Below are positions 42,886 to 53,470 of a stretch of 64,000 nucleotides of DNA, piece after piece. The stretch is from the NCBI GenBank assembly GCA_032622095.1, contig CP136066.1, positions 103,497,319 to 103,561,318 of the forward strand. Direction: 5' to 3'. How positions within the stretch are numbered: the stretch's first letter is position 1; every line of letters begins with the position of its first letter. The notes under the pieces were generated by a model. That model was given only the letters and a program-made list of their open reading frames with translations, ran no database searches and was not told where the DNA came from. The DNA comes from Siphonodentalium dalli. Lineage: Eukaryota > Mollusca > Scaphopoda > Gadilida > Siphonodentaliidae. A program made the position numbers and the translations under genes.

Positions 42886-43122
42886 TTACTTCTTGACAGC
42901 CCATATCACATGGTGGTCTGTGTACAGAACTGGAAAAGCATGTGTGTCCATTTTAATATTAGAGAGAAGTAGGTCGAGTGTTCCTTCAAGTATATGTGTC
43001 GGCTGCACAACAGATTGATGTATTTTGAAGATGTTTTCAAGTTGGGAAACATATTTCTCCTGATGGATGTTGAAATTGAAATCACCAGTGCAGATTATTG
43101 TAACAAATTTTAAAAAGTCCAA
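42886..43122 (-). pseudogene. Endonuclease (EEP) domain fragment
   Basis: This 78-codon frame has C-T-G-D-F-N-F-N-I, then V-V-Q-P-T-H-I-L-E-G-T-L-D-L-L-L-S-N and Y-T-D-H-H-V-I. These are the last three blocks of an AP-endonuclease-like domain (GDFN, P-T-H-x-x-G-x-L-D, D-H). It could come from a LINE or from an endonuclease-bearing Helitron. The 5' part is missing. Confidence 0.6.
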
Positions 43123-43790
43123 TAACTCTGCTTAAAATAACCGGCCGGACCTGGTTTGCGAACTCATTCTAGATACTGGTCATGTGAACTCATTTACCGA
43201 ATATCTCTGAAATCCATTGACATTTGTGGAAATGAGCCCTGTGACGTCGTCCATTTGCACACACAAAAATAAACAATGTCCAATAACTCTGCTTAAAATA
43301 TCCTGCCGGACCTGGTTTTCGAACTCGTTCTAGATACTGATCATGTGAACACAAATAACAAAAATCTTTGAAATCCGTTGACATTTGTGGAAATGAGCCC
43401 TGTGACGTTGTCTATATGCTATTTGGTAAATAATAAACAAAGTCCAATAACTCCGGTAAAAATAACCGGCCGGACCTGGCATGCGAACTCGTTCTAGGTA
43501 ATGGTCAGGTGAACTCATATACCAAATATCTTTGAAATCCATAGAGATTTGTGGAAATGAGCCCTGTGACGTCGTCTATATGCTATTTGGTAAATTCAAC
43601 AAAAATAATAAACAAAGTCCAATAACTCTGGTAAAAATATCCTGCCGGACTGGCTTGAGAACGCATTCTAGGTAACGGTCAGGTGAACTCATATACCAAA
43701 TATCTTTGATATCCGTAGATATATGTTCAAGTTCTATCTCGATCAAATTCGGGACAGACGGACGGACGGACGGACGGACAGACGGAACCC
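43115..43790. repeat. Four tandem 165-bp units ending in (GGAC)n
   Basis: Units begin GTCCAATAACTCTG at about 43118, 43281, 43441 and 43616. Each has CCGGACCTGG, GAACTC-TTCTAG, GGAAATGAGCCCTGTGACGT. The array ends with ACGGACGGACGGACGGACAG at 43760-43783 and a TTTGGCGGGGGATAATAAC block. Confidence 0.85.
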
Positions 43791-44610
43791 ATTCCTATAT
43801 CACCCGCAAATTTTCAATTTGGCGGGGGATAATAACAAGAGCACTGCATTATATGAGTAGTGACTCACGATTAATGTTTCTGACTCTATCACCCTATAAC
43901 CGATGGCCTTTATTCGGGTAGGTAAAGTCTATGGGGTGAGGTACATTTTGGAATGGCTCCCTTTGTAAAATGTATTAACGCAGTTTAGTTCAGATAATGA
44001 CTATTTCCATTGTCGTGAATGTGATTTCGCTGTAGTTGGCTAAAATGTCCATGCTATGACATCATTCACTGAGGAGGGCTATAGCCCACCTAGGCTGATT
44101 GAGGAGGGTTGGTCTTAGCCCGCCCGGATTTCTGAGAATGCCAGCCCTGGAAAGCCCATAACTCCGAAGGCCCGATTCTCCGAAACCCCATAATTTCGAA
44201 GGCCCGATTCTCCGAAAGCCCATAACTCCGAGGGCCCGATTCTCCGAAGGCCCGATTCTCCGAAAATCCAAATTGAACTAGAATGCACTCAAAACACCCC
44301 CATGTAGTCGAACATGCACATAGCGAAGGGTATATGCTTATAGCAGGGGACCACATGTTTCACGGTTAGACACATTGCACCCAAACCAACGCATATACCA
44401 GTGGTGGTATCAAGCCCGGAAATAAGGTGCCTGACATTTGCAGAATGAGGTCCCCAGAGGGTGAATTTAGAGATATTACCCCGCATAGCGGCTAGCATCA
44501 CCAAATTCACCCTTTGCTATGGGACCTCATTCTGTTCAGACATTGATCGGGTAGGGTTCAGTAGTCCGAAGGTTCAGTCCGAAGGTTCACTAGTCATTCC
44601 ATATATGTCG

Positions 44611-44985
44611 CATTAGGGCGTTTAAACGCCGTAATTAGGGCGTTTAAACGCCGTATTAGGGCGTTTAAACGCCGTAATTAGGGCGTTTAAACGCCGTAAT
44701 TAGGGCGTTTAAACGCCGTAATAGGGCGTTTAAACGCCGTAATTAGGGCGTTTAAACGCCGTAATTAGGGCGTTTAAACGCCGTATTAGGGCGTTTAAAC
44801 GCCGTATTAGGGCGTTTAAACGCCGTAATTAGGGCGTTTAAACGCCGTATTAGGGCGTTTAAACGCCGTACTAGGTCGTTTAAACGCCGTAATTAGGGCG
44901 TTTAAACGCCGTAATTAGGGCGTTTAAACGCCGTATTAGGGCGTTTAAACGCCGTAATAGGGCGTTTAAACGCCGTAATTATTAT
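44611..44985. repeat. Palindromic array, about 17 units
   Basis: Right-arm counterpart of 41183-41377: GGGCGTTTAAACGCCGTAAT units. The arm lengths differ (about 17 versus 9), so the arrays expand or contract independently of the arm ends. Confidence 0.97.
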
Positions 44986-45014
44986 TTTATTTGTGGCGCT
45001 ACAGTGCTTCCGTA

Positions 45015-45550
45015 CGTTGGAGATAGCCAATAGTATTTTGGAATGTACTGTTCACGGATATATCTAAATTCGTCGCAAATCAGTATGAGATGATACTCGT
45101 CCCCTATCCCGTTACCGCACTGTTCACATGTATTACAAGGTATACTGTTTCGCCAACGCCCTTTTTCAACGGGGAGTCGGTGGTTGGCTGTTCTAAATTT
45201 CACCATATAAGGGATCAGATGATCTGGCAACTGAAGCAAATACCGGCTAATACAAGGGCTGGTTTTAATATTTCTGTAAAAAGTTGCTCTTGATGAATCA
45301 GATAATTCTAAATCGATAATTTTTTAGCCCAATGCTGCTCTATAAGAAAGGTCTTACTGTTGCGAATGTCCCGTTTAGATAAAGCGGACTGTGACTCCCA
45401 TGTAGAACATAGATCAAGTTAATTCAGGGTGTTTGTCACAAAGTTAAGCCATTTTGACTTGCGTGTTAACTTGGATCGTTGGCGTGTAATTGCTTTACAA
45501 TAAGATATATGTTCTTAGCCAGTTCTGAACCATCGCTAGATACAATTTTT
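45015..45550 (-). pseudogene. Minus-strand LINE ORF2, zinc-knuckle region, right of the foldback
   Basis: The minus frame reads L-P-D-H-L-I-P-Y-M-V-K-F-R-T-A-N-H-R-L-P-V-E-K-G-R-W and C-E-Q-C-G-N-G-I-G-D-E-Y-H-L-I-L-I-C, as in 40310-40470. Further upstream (to about 45550) G-S-E-L-A-K-N-I-Y is still readable with frameshifts. The frame continues across the foldback element into 41071-41145. Confidence 0.85.
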
Positions 45551-45654
45551 TACCAATAAGTTAATACTCTGCACTTTATTTCCACTAAAATGCGATAGCG
45601 GTGTTGAGTTACCAGTATATATATCTTGAATGTATATTAGATACATGTGTATTT

Positions 45655-45772
45655 ATGCTCATGTTCCCTACTGCGCATCGGTATATTTTGGTGCTTTTGT
45701 ATATATGTATATATGTTTGCATGTTCCATGTCAATTCGTGGCTAGCAATAAACTCATTCATTCATTCAGGAC
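45655..45772 (+). mobile_element. Dispersed repeat copy with (ATTC)n tail
   Basis: Same family as 20935-21035 in the other orientation; it ends AATAAACTCATTCATTCATTC. Confidence 0.65.
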
Positions 45773-46447
45773 CGTTCTACACATATTTTGTTTATTTTGT
45801 TATACACAAGTGTGTAAGAACGTAGAGCACGCGCATTGCGATACTTTCAGTTTAATATCGTCTGATGCATGACGGCCATATTGTTTGAGAATTTTTTTCG
45901 GAATACAATCTACAGAGATCGATAAGGATTGTAAGGTCAGAATTCCGACTTGTGGGTATAGCATTAATGATATATGAGGATTTATTTGTTAACACTTTTA
46001 GGGCGATTACTTTTGTTATGATTGTTGTAATAATACTAATATTATTTAGTACATGATCCTACCTTTATTCCATTCAATAAACCCATTCATAAATTGAAAT
46101 ATTAAACGTTCGTTTAATAACAGGGAATAGTGCCAGGTGACCTTTGACTTCCGGTTTGTCGTCTGTATATATTATATATTTCGTACACTATTTCTCAAAA
46201 TACTATGGCTTCCAATATTTTTCCAACAAACTATAATGAATGAAGAGTTTGAAAAGTTGTGTCATTAAAAATACGCCATTAAATACGCCAAAGAGACTTT
46301 ATTTATCTGGGACTATTTCTTTACGTGGGAAAACTATGCATAGTTACGTGAAACGTCATCGCATGCCTTATAGAAGCCGATGTTAGTTTCGCGTCCCATT
46401 TGCTGATTTAAGTAAGTTTTGGATCATTTAATAAATAGAATCTACAA
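45773..46447. other. No gene seen
   Basis: AT-rich non-coding DNA. Confidence 0.4.
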
Positions 46448-46577
46448 CTCGTCCCAAGTTTATAGCGGAATTTACAAAACTCGGCCAGTAAATTCGGTCT
46501 GGACCTCGCCAGAGACTCGGTCCAGACCTAATTTACAGGACTCTTTTTGCATATTCCACTATAAACTGGGGACTAGT
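46448..46577. mobile_element. Hairpin MITE
   Basis: ACTCGTCCCAAGTTTATAGC and its diverged inverse GCTATAAACTGGGGACTAGT-like end enclose a GGTCTGGACCTCGCCAGAGA loop region. It resembles the MITE at 21876-22021 in having CTCGTCC...CCTCG...CTCGG blocks. Confidence 0.6.
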
Positions 46578-46849
46578 TTTAACACATAAATATCCATATA
46601 TCATTATTACTATTCCCACAGGTCGGAATACTGAACTTACATTTCTGGTCAACGGTCTTTGTGTGTAAGCATCTAACAAAATGTGTAAGGGATATATGTT
46701 GATTTTATGCATGTATTTACCCATTTATTGTGTAAATGTTTTTACGAAACTACACATATACTACAAAAATATGTTTAAGATAAAACATTAATTATGATTG
46801 TTTAGCAAGGTTACACATTATGTGTAGAAAACATATAGATTAGTCATAA

Positions 46850-47205
46850 GAGTGTACTTCTACCGAAAACCGAATATTATTAAACTGAATGAACTATTAA
46901 ATTCTGGAAATGGTAAGCGAACACAAAATCTTTCACTGTTCACTAAAAGAGTTATGCCATTATGTAGGCTCTCCTGAGGCATTATGTAACCACACTCGTT
47001 AGGACCACACCATGAGTTGTTAAATTAAATAATTGTTGAATTAAATAATTTCCCTATATATTGTGTATTATCTTGCACAGAATAATCACTAAAAATCCTC
47101 ATGCATCGCACACTATATACTATATATGTATTATTATATTGTAATTATCCCCATACTCTGTAATATCCAACATGATGAAGAGCAACAAATTGAATTGAAA
47201 AATTG
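46850..47205 (+). pseudogene. LINE 3' end: last codons of ORF2, UTR and tail
   Basis: The frame at about 46880-46960 reads N-E-L-L-N-S-G-N-G-K-R-T-Q-N-L-S-L-F-T-K-R-V, the usual end of this LINE family's ORF2. The UTR follows, and a CAAATTGAATTGAAAAATTG tail. Inverted copy at 59883-60345. Confidence 0.65.
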
Positions 47206-48214
47206 AAATCTAACCACGACCCTCCTCTCACCCTATATCATTCTTTGACTTCCGCAGATGGTAGGCGTGAATGCTCGCAGCCAGCGGACTGAGCATCAGG
47301 CACATGGAGGCTTGTGAGTACACGTTGAAATCACAGACAGATGTTGACCCGAATTTAAACCTGAACTTCTTTGCAGATTCGAGGCCGTTTAATTCACTAT
47401 ACAGGAAGCAGTTACCGTCGAAGTTGTTCTGTTGATATAGAGAATAAAAAGCTCAATCGTCATAATCAAAATACAGCTAGAAATATATAGCCTTAAATTG
47501 ATACATGTACCTGACTACCTGTACATGTATATAATCGGAAAAGACTAACTGGCGTCACAAAAATTCATCAGCTTTTAACACCGTTCCGCACAAACGTGCA
47601 TGGGACAAACACTCTTTATTTGACCATACCATAGGCTGTATATCGAAAAGAAATAAAGAAATTTAGATTATCCAAAAATAATCTCAATGGCTATAATTAT
47701 GTAATTTATAGTATTTGTGAATTGACAGATAATGGTTAAATTAATGGTGATAATATATACCATATATAGGCAAACACTGCGATTGATTTATACAGTTATG
47801 CCTCCTACATGGGTCCTAGAAAATGCGACAATATTCGTTGTCCATGGTAATGGTCGACCTGTCATGTATTATTCTCTTGGTGTATATATTATTTGTTTGT
47901 AATTCGCAACAATAGAATTTTTCCATAATGTCTGATAATTTAAACTTTTAGAGATTTTAAGGTGGCATTCACAATATCCTATTCTAGTTTGAAACAGTTG
48001 CATCAACCCAAATATGTGTGTCGGTATTGACTATTCGGTTATCACGGATGGCACCGTATTGGCATCTCTTAAATCTTTCTACCAATCCTTTTAGGGTATC
48101 TTTTTGGAGGCCCCCCTTCTTTCTTCATGCAAAAGTCATTTATGTCTGAACATAACTATATCATTGTTACACATTATTATCATTATATCAATAATTTTAT
48201 ACCGCAAAATCTTT
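47206..48214. other. No gene seen
   Basis: Non-coding, no repeat recognised. Confidence 0.4.
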
Positions 48215-48370
48215 TTAAAATGCTTTGAACGGGTGCAACTAAAATGTTTGAAAATAATCTTTAAAATGAAATCAAGTACGTCTACTTGTATGGATTATGG
48301 AGTAAGTGGATGCTACCCGTCCACATTGAAACGTCTATGATACGACTATGCATACTTTTCAACCGAGATT
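48215..48370 (+). pseudogene. Small LINE ORF2 fragment
   Basis: F-E-R-V-Q-L-K-C-L-K-I-I-F-K-M-K-S-S-T-S-T-C is a diverged copy of 37988-38140 in the RT C-terminal region. Confidence 0.8.
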
Positions 48371-49102
48371 CATTTCGCCCAAAGGGGGGGGGGGGTTATA
48401 ACTTGGGAAATTTGTATTTCACTGTGTCAACAGATTTCACATGTGTCTCGCGGTTGACCAATATGAGTAAATGTTAGCCCGAAATTACCATTGCTGTTCT
48501 TTGTTATCATATGGAATCGTACTAAACCAGCTCCTAATCGCATCAAACTAGCCCAATATATATTGGTAATGTGTCAATGGTACAAGTGTATACCGAGAAC
48601 AAGCAGCAACAAGAAATAAAGATGTATGCATCAGTTCGCCCGTGAATTATATTTTACAAAGAATTACTTTTAAAATCTGATACAATTTATGATGTATTAA
48701 ATAACGTGTTCTACTAAAGTGCACAGTATATACTATACGTGTTAACTATATATATCTCTCTTTTAAAAGGGGTATTAATTTTATACTTGTTCTTGTAACC
48801 ACTTAATGAGTCTTTTAAATGAAGTTTGTGACGTGAAATGAAGTAAATAGTTTGTATTGTACATGGACGGAGGTAGTGGCGTCTTTACGATGAGAAGAAG
48901 TAAATAGCTAATTAAAAGTAGAATAGTTAATATTATTACTGACCTTTAGTAAAGAAAACATAAAAATGTGAATTAAAACATTAAACTCAATGCCATGTGC
49001 GTGTGTTCACGGCGGGTCACATGTAGGGACGCAGTGACAGGGGGTTGGGGTGTAGGTACTTATATTGTATGGGACACTATCGGGTCTATTTGAATATTTC
49101 AT
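48371..49102. other. No gene seen
   Basis: Non-coding with a poly-G run at 48385-48396. Confidence 0.4.
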
Positions 49103-49920
49103 GTGCATGTTTTCACGTCTTGTCTTTGCTACCATAGATCACGTCTTCTCATTGTACTCTCTCATACAATTAACGAAGCGAACAAACACAATTTATATAG
49201 TGCATTTATCGATGTTTCCTGCGAATTTGACTCCATTTATATACTAGGGCTGTGGAGAAAAATATTGACATACAGAATTAATGGAAAGACACTGGATGTT
49301 ATCAAAGCACTGTACACGGACTTGAAATTATGCGAACGCATTAATAATGAAGAATCAACCTTTTTTTCTACAGTAACACGGGCCTAAAACAAGGGGACAA
49401 CTTTTCTCCCCTGCTCTTTGCACTTTACTTTAATGACTTTGAACAACACTTATCTCGATGCGCCTGTACTGGTATTAGCTTAGATAGAGTGAACGGTGTT
49501 GAAGCATGTAACATTTTACGAATCATGCTGCTAATTTATGCCGATGACACTGTGCTTATTTCGAACTCATACAGCGGCCTACAACACGCTTTAAATAGCT
49601 TCTCTGTATATTGCTCGTATTGGAAACTGAACGTGAATACTTCCAAAACAAAAGTCGTTATCTTCGGAAGGAAACCCAGAAATTTGAATAAATTGCCCAC
49701 ATTCTCTATTGATAACAAGCCTCTAGAAAAAGTAGATCACTTTAAATATCTGGGAATAATTTTTCACAAGAATGGATCCTTCGCATTAGACAGAAATACC
49801 AGAAGCCAAGCTACAAATAACGCAGCCTATGCACTACTCAATAAAGCCAAAAATCATAAGCTTAGCAAAGAGAGTATCCTTGAAGTCTACGAAAATTCAA
49901 TTATCCCCATTACGGATTAG
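49103..49920 (+). pseudogene. LINE reverse transcriptase palm fragment
   Basis: The first frame (to 49387) holds Y-S-A-F-I-D-V-S-C-E-F-D-S-I, the RT motif A block with catalytic Asp. After a +1 shift the second frame holds G-L-K-Q-G-D-N-F-S-P-L-L-F-A-L-Y and L-I-Y-A-D-D-T-V-L-I (catalytic Asp pair), then LNVNTSKTKVVIFGRKP. It stops at 49920 where the DIRS-like sequence begins. Same general family as the LINE at 37281 but a more distant copy. Confidence 0.85.
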
Positions 49921-49959
49921 ACAACACTGGTGTGATAGTTCGTTTTTTCGGAGTGTCAG

Positions 49960-50399
49960 GTTAAGGTGTTCGTCGCATTACTCGCCACATTAAAAGTAGG
50001 AATTTGTGGTTTTCGGCCGCATATTTTGCTTTCATGTGTAGTGGCAATGATCTGGCAAATGATTCTGCTCTGGATGTTTTTCGTTCCTTGGCCTCTTTGG
50101 TCAGTTAGTTGGAAGGTCTTCATTCTTGTCAGTTGCGACGGACCCGGAGCAGGTCAACACTGGACCATGCGGCTATGTCTGCTTACAATGCCAAGGTCGT
50201 GGAACTCAATGTGGCACTGAACGACCGATTGAGTGCCCATTACAGGCTGGCTGGGTATTGGCCTTTGAGGAGGCTTTCTTCGTTTGTGTCGGAGATACTA
50301 AAGGACAAGGTCCATCTGGACACTACAGGTAACACACGGCTTAATAGGAATGTGAAAAAAGAAATTGTGCAAGCTTGTCGGGCGTATGGTTTGGCGTGA
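49960..50399 (+). pseudogene. SGNH hydrolase-like domain of a DIRS/Ngaro-like element
   Basis: The frame has C-S-G-N-D-L-A (block III, G-N-D), then R-S-T-L-D-H-A-A-M-S-A-Y-N-A-K-V-V-E-L-N and D-K-V-H-L-D-T-T-G-N-T-R-L-N-R (block V, D-x-V-H). A stop near 50105 and a shift show decay. SGNH domains occur in Ngaro-type elements, and gag and RT pieces of such an element follow downstream. Confidence 0.6.
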
Positions 50400-50463
50400 A
50401 ATGGTCACGCCGTGTTGAAGGGTCAGGTTTATGCATATTATGTGTGGAATGTTTTGATTTTGA

Positions 50464-50815
50464 TGCCAAAACATTTCTTTTTATCGGTTTGTAGCAAACA
50501 CATCTCATCCAGCCTGCCTCCTCTCTGCAATAGAGTGTTAATTTCTTTATGTAGTCAGGGTGGTGGGGTTAGTTGGTATTCCATAGCTGTGACATGGCTA
50601 TGTTTGCTGGTGTTGAAATGTCAGGTTTCTGACTTTCTGCTTCTGTGTCATGCTTTTTGTTTTTGCTGGAAACTATTTCTTTGAATCGGTTTAGTAGCAA
50701 ATACATCTCATTCAGCCCGGCTCCTCTCTGCAATACATGGTTAATTTGTGTTTGTAGTCAGGCTGGTGGGGTTAATTGGTATTCCATAGATGTGACATGG
50801 CTGTGCTTGCTGCTT
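50464..50815. repeat. Direct repeat of about 150 bp, two copies
   Basis: Copies at about 50464-50620 and 50668-50815 share TCGGTTT-GTAGCAAA-ACATCTCAT, GCTCCTCTCTGCAATA and TTGGTATTCCATAGCTGTGA (with small changes). The non-coding stretch 50400-51540 otherwise shows nothing. Confidence 0.8.
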
Positions 50816-51539
50816 TAGCTTTCCATAAACTGGTGATGATTCCCAAGCTTTTGTCTGGTTTTTCGGCATTTGGTGGCAATTTTTTATTTTTGTTTATGTT
50901 GCTCATTATCCTGAGCTGATTGTCCATGTATCAAACGCATCTCCTTACAGTCCTGATTGTGCGCTTTGATTCGCATGGTTATTCAAGGTACCTTACAGGG
51001 GGCTGTGAGGGGTTAGAGCTCTCTGTCAATATTGTGTTTGATGCGTAAGCCTTTCAGTGGTCCAATATATCCATGGTGGCATCTGTTTGGTTGCGTCAGG
51101 TCATTCGTGGCCTGTAAAAGTTGGTCGCAAAATAAACATCTTAATGCTCACGACCACACATGAAAAAAATAATTATATCAATGTTGAGGGCCAATTATTT
51201 TATTTCCAGTACCATCAGTATCGTGTTGATTTCAATTAAACTATTTCATGTTTATTTATATTCATGTCCATGCATTATATGACTATATGCCAATATTTCA
51301 CAAACATGTGATGAGTATCTACCATTATGTCTTGGCTTCAATAGTTGTCATAATGCTTGGCATTTTAGATTTTTTACTGTCAGGATCGCCATTCATTTCA
51401 ATTCTCTCGGGCACACGCTCGCTCAGTGGATTAAAATTTCATATCTTTTAAAACTTGTTTCCGGAGTTACACGTAGCTGGCTACAATTCACTGACTTCAG
51501 CCCGCTTTATTGTTTCCATTTGTCTCATTACATTTTGAC

Positions 51540-52600
51540 TCCAACAGAACTCTGTCACCCGCTTGGTGATTGCATATCAGAAGCCGAAGGCCAAGTCCAA
51601 ACGGAAGGATCGGGGACCGCCAACACCAAATGAGGCGATCGCTATCATGCGACCCAGCCGATCAAGGTCACAGCAGGCGGACATTACATTCAACATCAAT
51701 AGGTGTAGCCGCCCGCCAGCCGCTTTTAGAGATGGATTGTCCCATCTACATGTATATAGTCTGGACAATCAATACATTCCGAAAGTTCCACATATAGACG
51801 AGGCCACTGGACCATATATACCCTTAGATGATCAGTCAGGCAAGGGTTTTTCACTTGTCTCATTGCCTGAAAACCTTACACCAATTCAGACAATGCAGTC
51901 CATCGTGGAACTGCAGGAGGAGTCACAGGAGCTACAGGCTGCTGCCTGTGGCCAAAGCATGATTCAACCGGCGGGTTTTGGTGAGGGTTTAAAATTCCAT
52001 CATTGCATATCGGTAGCCAAGGACCACCCGGGAACTGTGTGCCCACTGCAAACATCGCTCCTCCAAATAAGGGTTCCTCGGTAGTGGCGGCTACCTCCAA
52101 GGTTGTTAATTCGGCGCTTCCTGGGTTGCGGACAAAAATTCTCGGCCCTGCTTGATTCTGGTGGTGACCTTAACCAGTACACTCTCAGAATCAATTCAGA
52201 GAGCTCTGCTTTTGTGTGCCCGCCATAGGCTCCGCGGCAGGTCACTGATATTGATCAGTGGTTGACGGCTTTCGACACTTTTAAAGATGTTTATGGAATG
52301 AAGTTCCTGTCCGAAAGCCGTCAACCGAATCCGTACCAGAGCCTGATTAGCTCAATTGGTTGCGAAAGGGGTAATTGGGTCTGGTATGATCGATAATATA
52401 ATTTATTCCGACAATTCTATCCACATTTTACTTGGGACTCAATACACTCATATCTTTATCGCAAAGCAAGCAAACCGAAACCGGCTACATGCCGCGCATC
52501 ACAACAATCAATGTCTTACACATCGCACGCCTCTAACTCTAATACAGGACAAGGTCTTCGGAGATTTCCGTTTTCAAGTTCAATAACAAAGTTTTTTTTT
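51540..52600 (+). pseudogene. gag-like ORF of the DIRS/Ngaro-like element
   Basis: The frame 51563-52084 opens with a basic K-P-K-A-K-S-K-R-K-D-R segment and Arg/Ser-rich stretch, then an acidic helical part. In another frame at 52225-52400 the block Q-W-L-T-A-F-D-T-F-K-D-V-Y and G-N-W-V-W-Y-D is seen, matching the W-L-T-A-F-x-x-F and G-x-x-W-x-x-Y-D blocks of Ngaro gag. A degenerate C-G-N-F-N-R-G-T-C piece in a further frame near 52555-52600 fits the Cys-rich end of that protein. Several frameshifts. Confidence 0.6.
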
Positions 52601-52849
52601 GCAGTGGGTGAGAATTTCCCCATAAATTTGTAGTTTGCGACAAGGACCACTCTCTTTAGAAATGTCTGCGGAAACTGAGTGGTTTCTGTGTAGCTTTCGC
52701 AGAGGACCAGTTTTCAATCCAGGGCCTTCTCTAAACCACTTGACTCGAGGTGACTTGAACATGACGTGGTCAACTGCAGCAGTGATGCCAGGTCGTGTCC
52801 ACGTAGTGTTTCTCCAGCACCCAGGCTATCTCATGTTACACCAGTCAAT

Positions 52850-53175
52850 GTGAAAGTATGTTACACGGCTACGATGCTGCTCAAACTTCCTTTTTGGTCG
52901 CAGGGTTTTCCAATGGTTTCATTCTAGAGTGCACTCTGTCACAACCTAACCTGGTTGTGAAGAACCTGACATCTGTCCTGGAAAACCACACCCACACAAG
53001 CTTGTGCGGAGAAAAATGCTAATCCGATTGCAGGCCATTTTAACAATCCGCCTTTCAAGGACTTCCACATATCACTATTGGGGTGGTACCCAAAAAGAAG
53101 CCAGGGGAATACCGCATAATTCACCATCTGTCATTTCCTCATGGGAGGTCAAACAATGATGGTATTTCTCCTGAA
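52850..53175 (+). pseudogene. DIRS/Ngaro-like reverse transcriptase, N-terminal blocks
   Basis: The frame reads F-L-V-A-G-F-S-N-G-F, N-L-T-S-V-L-E-N and then P-I-A-G-H-F-N-N-P-P-F-K-D-F-H-I-S. After a shift at about 53075 it reads I-G-V-V-P-K-K-K-P-G-E-Y-R-I-I-H-H-L-S-F-P-H-G. These are the G-P-F-x-x-P-P-F-x-x-x-x-x-S-P-L-G-V-V-P-K-K and R-x-I-H-H-L-S-x-P blocks specific to DIRS-type RTs. The catalytic part and tyrosine recombinase are absent: the element stops at about 53200. Confidence 0.82.
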
Positions 53176-53239
53176 AAAAACTGTGGTTTATTATTCGTCC
53201 ATTCAGGATTCCAATGAAACCATTGGAATGAAATTATTC

Positions 53240-53470
53240 AACGCATAACATAGTCCAAGTAAAAGAGGCTAACTTATATTTTAAAACTGTATATGATGAA
53301 TCGGAAAAAATAATCGGAGGATGGAACATTAAGTGGGAATTTAATAAAGCTGCATGTTCACATCTCAGGGAAACGCGACTGCTAATTAACTCTGCTCGTT
53401 ATGATGATTAAAATACATAACGTGAACTAAGAATAAATCATAAGTTAGTAAACAAGCACCAGAACCATTT
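53240..53470 (+). other. Unrecognised coding-like stretch
   Basis: A plus frame from about 53240 stays open for about 55 codons (N-I-V-Q-V-K-E-A-N-L-Y-F-K-T-V-Y-D then W-N-I-K-W-E-F), then continues past two stops with similar composition. It looks more like decayed coding sequence than random DNA, but I cannot place it. Confidence 0.3.

Larger units (their letters stand above)
41146..45014. mobile_element. 3.9-kb foldback element with 6-bp target-site duplication
   Basis: The ends TACGGAAGCACTGTAGCGCC and GGCGCTACAGTGCTTCCGTA are exact inverted copies. CGTTGG is duplicated at 41140-41145 and 45015-45020. Inside each end is an array of GGCGTTTAAACGCC units (9 left, about 17 right), then inverted segments shared between 41380-42085 and 43830-44610. 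The centre holds a nested palindrome (42085-42606), an endonuclease-like fragment (42886-43122) and four 165-bp repeats. No transposase was found. Removing it with one CGTTGG copy restores continuity of the interrupted LINE frame, which confirms the boundaries. Confidence 0.92.

Noticed and set aside
52345-52380. tRNA-like A-box (GATTAGCTCAATTGGTTGCG)
   Set aside because: No B-box or cloverleaf follows, and the stretch codes for part of the DIRS-like gag region.
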